The position numbers were made by a program, and so were the translations under genes. Positions 25,483-33,023 of a stretch of 64,000 bases of DNA are shown piece by piece (within the stretch, counting starts at the first letter, position 1; the number at the start of each line of letters is the position of its first letter). The notes below the pieces were generated by a model. That model did not search any database and was not told the origin of the DNA. It saw only the letters and a program-made list of their open reading frames with translations. Source of the stretch: Patescibacteria group bacterium (GTDB lineage Bacteria > Patescibacteriota > Microgenomatia > UBA1406 > GWC2-37-13); the NCBI GenBank assembly GCA_026004415.1, contig BPJC01000002.1, forward strand, positions 62,001 through 126,000. The letters run 5' to 3'.

Positions 25483-26160
25483 ATGAGAAAACTTATAAAT
25501 TTAAGAAAAGTTTTTCTTTTTCTCTCAACATTTTTTTTGATTTATCTTTTTATTTCCATTACAAACTACACATGGATTAATTACAATACTTATCGAGGAT
25601 ATAGTTCTTTGATAGAAAATTATCTTTTAAGATATAAAGAAGAGCTAAAGAATAATCTATATGAGAAAACTTTTTCATCAGTCCAAGAGTGTTTATTACC
25701 TGATAATTCCTATGATGAAAAGTGTTTGGATAAGGTGAGAAAAGCGTTGGAACAGGTAATATGTGAGGAAGAATTAGGTTTTCAGACCCCTTCTCTATTT
25801 TTTGCTTTGAAATAGCAAGATCAAGTTTTTAGATTAGGTTGGGATGGAAAGATAACTGATATTAAAAATAACCCTAAAAAACAGATAAGTAGTTTTGATT
25901 TCATCTTCAAGTTTTTTTGAAAAAGAATATGTTTTATCTGTGAAATTTATAAATCATTTGAGATTGCAAAAAACAAAACAGCTTATTTTGGCTTTAGAAT
26001 TTTATCTATAGATATTCCTTTTTTTGAAATATTTATTTTGCCTTTTGTTTCGTTTCTAGGGTTAATTTTATACTCTTTTATAGAGTTTACTCTAGAATTT
26101 TTTAAAAACGGATTTAATTACTCGTTTGAATTCTTTTATGCAAAAATGCTTTTTTTTTGA
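25483..26160 (+). pseudogene. Membrane sensor-like protein with in-frame stops
   Basis: The frame is open for 110 codons, then continues past a TAG (25813-25815) and a TGA to 26160. An N-terminal helix (VFLFLSTFFLIYLFISI), an extracytoplasmic segment with four cysteines, and a second helix (PFVSFLGLILYSFI) make a two-helix sensor topology. The segment VFRLGWDGKITDIKNN lies in between. No kinase or effector domain follows. The family was not recognised. Confidence 0.45.
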
Positions 26161-26429
26161 GAGCTTGCCTTTGATAATTGGTATGTTGTTGTCGTATCTT
26201 ATTCTTAAAGTTCGGCATATTATTATGAAACCTTTTTTAAAGGTTGCTAAAACTTATTTGCAGTTTCGGAAATATTGCTTTTTGGTATTTTAATCTTTTA
26301 ATTTTGGCAATTCTTCATTTGTTATAAACTGATCAGTATTTGTTCAAGTTTAGCTATTTAGGTTAAGTTAGATTTTGCAAAATGCTACCTTAATCTACAA
26401 TTACTGTTTTTATTTAATTATAGATTGTA

Positions 26430-26622
26430 AGATTTCAGAGAATTAAGAACTACAGTGTTGAAGAAATTACATAAAAGAATAATTAATCTGCCAAGTAGAT
26501 TGTTTAATCTTGCAGTTTTGGTTAATATTAGTGTAAAGATACAAGCAGATAAGATGAAAAAGTTAGTTAGAACTTGGTTGAAAGATGAATATGTAACTGA
26601 AGATTCAATATTAAAATCTTAA
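26430..26622 (+). pseudogene. Transposase C-terminal remnant
   Basis: About 60 open codons with no start: LRTTVLKKLHKRIINLPSRL, then FNLAVLVNISVKIQADKMKK and a final VRTWLKDEY. The LRTTVL...RI pattern is like the C terminus of DDE transposases of IS1380/IS4 type. The 26,160-26,430 stretch before it has no recognised feature. Confidence 0.35.
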
Positions 26623-26660
26623 TTTGAAAATTTTTAGTCTATGATAGAATTTTAATAAAA

Positions 26661-27794
26661 ATGAAAAAAATAATAATAACTTTGTTTTTTTTCTCATTTA
26701 CTCTTGTCATTTTTCTTTCTCTTCTTTTATATAACAAAAGCCAATTATTTAAGTCAAAAGATGAAAAGACAACTCAAGAGTTATCAAAGGAAAAAGTTAA
26801 TGATAATATTAGCTCAATTTTAACTCCGGCTTTAGCAAATCCCAATGACAGAGAAAAATTTAAGATTTATATAAATAAACAATCTAACTTAAGTTTTCAA
26901 TATCCTGAAAAATTTACCGTATTTTCAGATCCAATTTGTAGTGAGATTTTTCTTAATAAAGAATCCAAATGTTTTACTTCATTGAGAATTTTACCGAATA
27001 CTGCTTATTCAGTTTACCTTCCTCCAGCTAAGCTTTGGTTAGTAAAAAATTTAACTTTGGATATGCTTCTTATACCAGGAGAAGATATACTGCAAAATAA
27101 GAATTTAGTTAGTGAAATAGAGAGCCTCAACAAAAATAATGACAAATATAATTTATCTACATATGCATATACTATCACAAATAAACCAATTATTAAGATC
27201 GAAATGAATAAAGATCTTTTAATTGACTTTGATTATTATATAGTTCCAGATTACGAGAGGAATTTGTATGTTGTTTTGCGTTTTCCTAGAGCTTTTCAGA
27301 TTAAATGTGGCTCTTATAATAAAGATTCTCTTAAATCTGGATGTGAAGAATTTATAAATTATGTTGCTCAAAAATATGAAGACCAGTATGAAGAAAACCC
27401 CAAATCGATAATCCCAATATGTGACAATATTGACGATAAAGAAGCAAGAGCGGATTGCGAAACCTTTGCAGACTCGCTAGAGTCAGTTGTTGTTACATGT
27501 GATATTTATGAGGATAAAGTAGAAAAGACTGAATGTGAAAAAATGCTTAACCTTATTGAAGAAAAAAATAGAGAAAAAGGAATAGATGGTACTAAGTATT
27601 ATAATCCTTGTGATGCTTTTAAAACTGAGATAGAAAAAGCTAAATGTTTAGAGTTTTACGATAAATTCTTTAAAAAATATAAAGAAAGGACCGAGAATCC
27701 ACAGTCTATCTATTCGGAGGGAGAGATTCTTGAACAGTATGTTAAAGAGGTTTACTCTGGATTAGAAGATATTATAAAAACAGTTAGATTTTGA
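26661..27794 (+). CDS. Membrane-anchored extracytoplasmic protein with C-x11-C repeats
   Basis: The 377-residue protein starts with a hydrophobic anchor (residues 4-25), then a linker and a domain around LSFQYPEKFTVFSDP and AKLWLVKNLT. Near residue 250 three repeats of Cys-x11-Cys follow one another (CDNIDDKEARADC, CDIYEDKVEKTEC, CDAFKTEIEKAKC), which look like disulfide-closed helical hairpins. It is paralogous to the next gene, which has one such repeat. TGA is the stop. An extracellular location and unknown binding role are inferred. Confidence 0.65.
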   Translation: MKKIIITLFFFSFTLVIFLSLLLYNKSQLFKSKDEKTTQELSKEKVNDNISSILTPALANPNDREKFKIYINKQSNLSFQYPEKFTVFSDPICSEIFLNKESKCFTSLRILPNTAYSVYLPPAKLWLVKNLTLDMLLIPGEDILQNKNLVSEIESLNKNNDKYNLSTYAYTITNKPIIKIEMNKDLLIDFDYYIVPDYERNLYVVLRFPRAFQIKCGSYNKDSLKSGCEEFINYVAQKYEDQYEENPKSIIPICDNIDDKEARADCETFADSLESVVVTCDIYEDKVEKTECEKMLNLIEEKNREKGIDGTKYYNPCDAFKTEIEKAKCLEFYDKFFKKYKERTENPQSIYSEGEILEQYVKEVYSGLEDIIKTVRF

Positions 27795-27851
27795 GAATTT
27801 GCAAAATATAAATTATCTAATTAAAATTTTAATGCGAGATTAGGTTTAAAG

Positions 27852-27857
27852 TATAAT
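27852..27857 (+). promoter_or_regulatory. Candidate -10 box of the second anchored protein
   Basis: TATAAT lies 15 bases before the ATG at 27873, in the short gap between the two paralogues. Confidence 0.35.
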
Positions 27858-27872
27858 TTCATTTTAAAAAGA

Positions 27873-28727
27873 ATGAAAAAAATAATAATAGCTTTATCTT
27901 TTATCTTTTTTATCTTGATTCTTGTTATTATTTTTCTTTGGTATACGAGGGAGAAAAGTTTTGATTTTGGTTTATTAGAAAGCACTCAAGATGTCTCAGA
28001 AAAATTATATGAAAAAGAAACTGATGCAGGTTTAACACCTACTAAAGATAACAATTTTAACCCTAAAATTGTAAGACCAGATTTAGAGTCTAAGTTTAAG
28101 TCTTATACAGACAGTCGATATAACTTAAGTTTTCAATATCCTAATAACTTTATTATTGTTCCAGAAGAAAGATGCGGAGAAGTTTTATCTGATCAGCAAA
28201 AAGAATATAATTGTCTTACTGCCTTAAAGGTTTTTCCAGAAGGGGTGAACTTAAATTATATTCCTCCTGCAAGATTCTGGCTTATAAAGGGGGTAGATTC
28301 TGTTGGTATTGGCGATCAAATAAGCCAAATAGTTTATGACAGAGATCTTAATAGTTGGATAGATTATGTTGGAGACAGAAATGAGAGATTGTCGATTTAT
28401 ACTTATACCACTGATGGAAAATCGATTATCAAAGCTGAAAACGGTGGCAGTCATTCATCTTCAGTTTATTATATAATCTCGGATTATGATAAGGATTTGG
28501 TTGCTATTTTTTCTTTCCCTCAAGCCTTTAGAGTCAGGTGTGATGTTGTTGAAAATCCGAAAGAAAGAGCTGATTGCGAGGCATATCTGAACTCTATAAT
28601 TGAAACTTACGGAAAAGACGATGAAGATATGCAAGTCTGTTTACCAAGAGGGCTGGATTCCGGTGAGGAGTATCTTCAGAAACTTTACTCTGAGGCAGAA
28701 AATATTGTAAAAACTCTTGTATTTTGA
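27873..28727 (+). CDS. Paralogous membrane-anchored extracytoplasmic protein
   Basis: The 284 residues begin MKKIIIALSFIFFILILVII, an N-terminal anchor like that of the upstream paralogue. The shared core includes YNLSFQYPNNFIIVPEERCG, PARFWLIKG, LSIYTYTTDGKSIIKAE and the FSFPQAFRVRC strand. It has a single C-x11-C unit (CDVVENPKERADC) instead of three, and ends NIVKTLVF, close to the paralogue's IIKTVRF. The pair arose by tandem duplication with gain or loss of the cysteine repeats. Confidence 0.65.
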   Translation: MKKIIIALSFIFFILILVIIFLWYTREKSFDFGLLESTQDVSEKLYEKETDAGLTPTKDNNFNPKIVRPDLESKFKSYTDSRYNLSFQYPNNFIIVPEERCGEVLSDQQKEYNCLTALKVFPEGVNLNYIPPARFWLIKGVDSVGIGDQISQIVYDRDLNSWIDYVGDRNERLSIYTYTTDGKSIIKAENGGSHSSSVYYIISDYDKDLVAIFSFPQAFRVRCDVVENPKERADCEAYLNSIIETYGKDDEDMQVCLPRGLDSGEEYLQKLYSEAENIVKTLVF

Positions 28728-28796
28728 TGTTCAATACTTCATTTAAAACTAAAAAATTTATTATTTACAGCTCTTAACTCATCTTTCATATTATGT

Positions 28797-29368
28797 CTAA
28801 TCTGACAAATACCCCCCCCACAATCCAACCGTGGCTGCTTCGTTTGTATTTGATAATCTCTTTTTATCTAAATCTGTAAATACCTTCTGAAATTTAAGTT
28901 GATTAAAAATTATGGTGGGGCCAAACAAAATAAAGGCATACAATTTTTCCAAAATAGATTTTAACTTCTCCAAAATTTCTTGAGTACCGTAGGCTGTAAT
29001 CCGTGGAGGTTTGTCTATCTCAAACCAAGCAATTTTTTCGTGTTTCTCATCCTCTAAATTTTCTACTTTTCCACTTTTTACCCTGCATAAATAAACTTGA
29101 CAGAACCAATATTCTCTCTCCCCAAGAATACGATTTTCTATGTTAAACAAAAAACTTTCGATCTCAATCTCAACTCCTAACTCCTCTTTCATATCTTTTT
29201 TTAAGGCGTCTTCTACCCCCTCATAATACTCAACTTTTCCCCCAGGGAACTTCCACCTTCCAATCTCATTAGAAGCTTTTTGGACCTCGATTTTGCCTCA
29301 AAACTCTTCCTTTATCATCCATTATAACCGCTACTACCCCTAAGCCTATAAAATCCCTTGATGTTTTT
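28797..29368 (-). pseudogene. Nudix hydrolase, one frameshift
   Basis: The 5' part (from about 29,368) reads GLGVVAVIMDDKGRVLRQNR in one frame; the 3' part (NEIGRWKFPGGKVEYYEGVE, then DALKKDMKEELGVEIEI) is in another and holds a Nudix box with Lys-Asp-Met for Arg-Glu-x. Removing one A of an A5 run near 29,280 joins them. The family hydrolyses nucleoside diphosphate derivatives. The C-terminal extension (KLKFQKVFTDLDKKRLSNTN) is not part of the Nudix fold. It overlaps the next Nudix gene. Confidence 0.7.
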
Positions 29369-29812
29369 GCCAAATTTCTTTATACTAGTTTTATTTTTGT
29401 GCTGTTTAAAAAATTCCTCCAATGTCCACAAAGGTGAAGGAAGATTATCTATTCTAAACCACCTCCATTCATAGAATTTTTTAGGCTCCAAATTTTTAGG
29501 CTCCTGTTTTGGATCAACTAATTCTGCTTCAAAATACAAATTTACATGATGAAGATAAGCAAAGCTTTCCTCTACCCAAAGAATTCTTTTTACCTTAACA
29601 TCAATTCCTGCCTCCTCCTTTACCTCTCGCTCAACCGCCTCGGAAAATCTTTCATTCACCTTCCGATGCTCTTCCGGAACATGCCAACGATCTTCACCTG
29701 CGATTGACCTTCTTTTTCCTAAAAGCACATACTCATTCCCCTTATCATAATACTTTAAAACAATCGCTTTCACCTCCCCCCACAAAAGTCTGACTATAAT
29801 CTTCCTCTTCAA
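29315..29812 (-). CDS. Nudix hydrolase with an altered Nudix box
   Basis: The 165-residue protein has the Nudix fold elements VKAIVLKYYDKGNEYVLLGK and EAVEREVKEEAGIDVKVKRI. The usual GG at the start of the Nudix box is replaced by EE (RWHVPEEHRKVNE), while the REVKEEAG core is intact. It lies directly upstream of, and partly overlaps, a second Nudix gene. The substrate is unknown. Confidence 0.75.
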   Translation of the reverse strand: MKRKIIVRLLWGEVKAIVLKYYDKGNEYVLLGKRRSIAGEDRWHVPEEHRKVNERFSEAVEREVKEEAGIDVKVKRILWVEESFAYLHHVNLYFEAELVDPKQEPKNLEPKKFYEWRWFRIDNLPSPLWTLEEFFKQHKNKTSIKKFGKNIKGFYRLRGSSGYNG

Positions 29813-30300
29813 GCTTGTATTTTTTATTCATTAGTTTTAGCGAGAAATTTAAAACAATTATAAACCTAATTTTATCTTAACAAAACATATCTATTTTATA
29901 CTCCCGTTATTATCTCTAATCTCTTATTAACTAAAACTCGAAGCTCCTAAGTAAATTAATAAATATAATAGTCTAAGAGATAAAAACAATCTTATACCAA
30001 AATCTCCTTTACAAAAAACCATTGAGGGGTAACCAACATGCAGAAGAATATGCGCAAAAAGTAAAAAGTCGTCATCCTACAGATGCACTAAATATTCTTT
30101 CAAAGTTTTTAAAAAAAGGGCAGTTTAATTCTTGAGACTTCTTGCAAAGCCGGACGAAATTCTAATTTTTTGTATAAAAAAGGATTTAAAATTCTAAAAA
30201 TAAGAAAAGTAAAAAGCAAAAGCAGACCTGAAGAAGTAATATGGATACATGAATTTGCCAAAAAGTGAATTTTACTTCTGAGAAAATCTACCTTTTTTAG
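29813..30300. other. Intergenic stretch with short decayed frames
   Basis: Two short plus-strand stretches look like old coding sequence: EEYAQKVKSRHPTDALNILS near 30,045, and KKGFKILKIRKVKSKSRPEE near 30,170, the latter continuing VIWIHEFAKK. Neither has a start or a recognised family. Confidence 0.3.
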
Positions 30301-30306
30301 TATAAT
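30301..30306 (+). promoter_or_regulatory. Candidate -10 box of the HD-domain gene
   Basis: TATAAT ends 6 bases before the ATG at 30313; a leaderless transcript is predicted. Confidence 0.4.
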
Positions 30307-30312
30307 CCACCA

Positions 30313-30870
30313 ATGCTCACTCGCGATCATGCTTATCAAAAGCTGCAAGAGATGATCTCAAATCCAAACCTTATCAAGCACTGCCTGGCAGTTTAAGTAG
30401 CAATGGAGGCTTATGCAGACTATTTTGGCATAGAAGCTCCTGAAGAAAAGGAAAAATGGAGAATAGCAGAACTTATTAACGATGCCGACTGGGAAAAATA
30501 CCCTGAAGAGCATCCTAAAGTAATTGTTGAATGGCTTAAAGAACAAAATTCTCCTGAAGATTTGGTCAATGCAGTTGAAGCTTATGGATTCAATTTTGGA
30601 GTTGAGGCAAAAACTTTAATGGCAAAAGTTCTTCGCGCTGTTGATGAGCTAATCGGCCTTATTGTGGCAACTGCACTTGTAAAAGGAAGAAATCTTGACA
30701 ATGTAACTTTTCAAAGCATTCTTAAAAAATGGAAGGATAAACGCTTTGTAGCCGGAGTCAATCGGGAAGATATCGAAAGAGGAGCACAAGAAATAAATGT
30801 ACCTTTGGAAAAACACATTGAGATCGTGCTTGAAGGAATGAAAAGAATAGAACGAGAACTTGGACTTTAA
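30313..30870 (+). pseudogene. HD-domain hydrolase, one in-frame TAA and altered HD motif
   Basis: The frame from the ATG at 30313 runs 186 codons with one TAA at codon 28 (after LIKHCLAV), where relatives have Glu. The first metal His is present in LIKHC, but the HD pair in IAELINDADWEKYPEEHPKV reads N-D. The rest (NFGVEAKTLMAKVLRAVDEL) is intact. HD proteins hydrolyse phosphates; the loss of His suggests the gene was already inactive. Confidence 0.75.
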
Positions 30871-30876
30871 GCTTTT

Positions 30877-31798
30877 ATGAAAATTATCTTTATCAACCAT
30901 TTTTTTCTATCCTCATATTGGCGGAGTTGAAAAGCATACTCTTAATCTCTCAAAAGAACTTGTTAAAAAAGTACATCAAATAACAGTAATTACTCAAAAA
31001 AATGAAAACAAGCTAAGAGATAAGGAAATTATCGAGGGAATAAAAATCATCAGGATAACTTATCCTAAAATCAAGTTTTTAGGACTTTTAATCATCTGGC
31101 TTAAACTTTTAAAACTTCTACCTGAGTTTATAAAAGCTGATATTATTCACATCCATAACGTTTTTATTTAGTATCTACCCTTAAGATTTATCCTTTTTTT
31201 AAAACCTGTTTTTACCACATTTCATGGTTGGAAAGGAAGATTCCCTATCCCTTTAAAAAACCTTATTTTAAAAAAATTGCAAGTTTTTTAAACAAAAGAA
31301 CAATCTGCATTGGCAGGTATATTGAAAAGTATTACAAAATAAAGACAGATAAAGTAATCTATGGTGCCAGCTGAGGAAAAATGATCTTAAAGGCTAAAAA
31401 ACAAAAAAATCTCATTATCTTTCTTGGAAGACTTGAGAAAGATACAGGAATCTTGGAGTTTTTTAAGTTTTTAGAAAAAAACAAAGGAAAATACAAGGTT
31501 GTTTTTTTAGTGATGGGAGCTTAAGAAAACAGGCAGAAAACTACGGTAAAATAAAAGGCTTTGTCAAAGACCCAAAAAAGTATCTTTCAAAAGCAGAATA
31601 CTGCGCTTCAGCAGGCTATCTTTCTGCAATTGAGGCGTTGGAAGCAAGTTGTAAACTTTTGCTTTTTTACCACAATTGGCTCAAAAAAGATTACTGGTAG
31701 CTCTCGCCTTTTTATAAAATAAAAGACAATCCGCAAAAAGCCAAAAGATTTTTACTGCAAAATACTTGGGAAAAGTTAGCTAAAAATTATCTTGATCT
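30877..31798 (+). pseudogene. Family 4 glycosyltransferase, decayed
   Basis: A T7 run just after the ATG (30877) shifts the frame; the rest reads FFYPHIGGVEKHTLNLSKEL, IKADIIHIHNVFI and FTTFHGWKGRFPIPLKN, typical of GT4 donors. Later pieces NLIIFLGRLEKDTGILEFFK and IKGFVKDPKKYLSKAE continue the fold. TAG, TAA and TGA codons occur in frame. A C-terminal GT4 fragment lies at 32.77-32.88 kb, so the island once held more such genes. Confidence 0.7.
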
Positions 31799-32760
31799 AT
31801 GGAAAAAATAAAGGTCTCTGTTTGCACAGTAGTTTTAAATGAGGAAAAAACAATTAAAGATCTGCTTGAATCTTTAGTAAATCAAACTCAAAGAACTGAT
31901 GAGATTATTCTGATTGATGGTGGATCAAAAGATAAAACACTCATGATAATTAAATACTTTCAAAGAAAATACCCCTTTATCAAGCTTTTTGTAAAAAAAG
32001 CACTATCCCCCAGTCAAGAAACTTATCTTTAAAAAAAGCAAAGGGCGAGATTATTTTCTTTATTGATGCAGGTTGCAAAGCTAAAAAATACTGGCTTGAG
32101 AAAATGCTTAATTGCTTTAAAAAGGATAAAAAAGCAATGATTGTCGCAGGCGCTTATGAGATGAGGACAAAAACTCCTTTGCAAAAAGCCTTTTCGCTTT
32201 TTGTTGGAGTTCAGCGACAAAATTTTAAAGAAAAAAACTTTGTTCCCTCAACCCGCTCTGTTGCTTTTAAAAAAGACCTCTGGGAAAAACTAAATGGATT
32301 TAATGAGGCCTTACAAAAAGCTGAAGATACAGAATTTTTCTTAAAAGCAGAAAAAATTGGTGCAAAAAAAATTCTCTGCCCTGAGGCAAAAGTTATCTGG
32401 TTTGAGTTTGAAAACTTAAAACTTAAAGATATGATTAAAAGATTTTTCTCCTATGCAAAAGAAGATGCAAAGACCTTAATCTTTTGGGATAAAAACAAAG
32501 GAATAAAAACTCACAATCTAAAAGTACTTTTTATTTTTGCCCGTTACCTCATCTTTTTCTTGCTTTTTTTAAACTCAAAAATTTTAGGAAGCTTGACTTT
32601 TATTCTTTACCTTGCCTTGGCTTTTTTAAAATTTCCCTATCTTAAACTATCATTAGAAGAAAGATTGTCTTTGATTGTAATGCAGATAATTTCAGATTTT
32701 TCAGTGATGACAGGATTTATCGTTGGAATTTTAGAGAAAGCTTTGACCTGGCTCCACTGA
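31799..32760 (+). pseudogene. Family 2 glycosyltransferase with a C-terminal membrane tail, one frameshift
   Basis: The 5' frame has KVSVCTVVLNEEKTIKDLLE and DEIILIDGGSKDKT; the 3' frame has AKGEIIFFIDAGCKAKKYWL and LQKAEDTEFFLKAEKIGAKK, the acceptor-side motif, then two to three membrane helices. Adding one C to a C5 run near 32,010 joins them (SPSQSRNLSLKKAKGE). A 150-base copy of the 3' part recurs at 36.09 kb. All catalytic motifs survive. Confidence 0.75.
32514..32663 (+). repeat. Direct repeat, copy 1 (in a glycosyltransferase gene)
   Basis: About 150 bases here align without gaps worth noting to 36093-36243, at roughly 90% identity by eye (about 15 mismatches). The copy encodes the membrane tail of the glycosyltransferase. 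Confidence 0.8.
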
Positions 32761-32761
32761 A

Positions 32762-32890
32762 AGCTTTGAACTTGAAAATTCCGGTTTTAACTTTTAATAA
32801 ATCGCCTATGAATGAAGTATTGGAGGGAAAAGCAATTTTTGTAAAAGAAGTCAACGACACCCTAGCCAAAGATACTTGCGGTTTTTAGAA
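32762..32890 (+). pseudogene. C-terminal fragment of a family 4 glycosyltransferase
   Basis: The frame reads ALNLKIPVLTFNKSPMNEVL, then EGKAIFVKEVNDTLAKD, the donor-site region of GT4 enzymes, and then stops. No start or N-terminal half is attached. Confidence 0.5.
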
Positions 32891-33007
32891 AAGTTAAAAA
32901 AGGAAAAATTAAACTGATTGTCTTCAAAAATGAAAAAATTTAATTTTGATATCTAAGCTCCTATTTATTTCTTCAAACAAATTTTATAACCTTATAGTTA
33001 GTTCGTA

Positions 33008-33016
33008 TGATACAAT
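33008..33016 (+). promoter_or_regulatory. Candidate extended -10 box of the large gene
   Basis: TG-A-TACAAT ends 7 bases before the ATG at 33024. This supports 33024 as the start rather than an upstream ATG at 32946. Confidence 0.45.
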
Positions 33017-33023
33017 ATCATAT

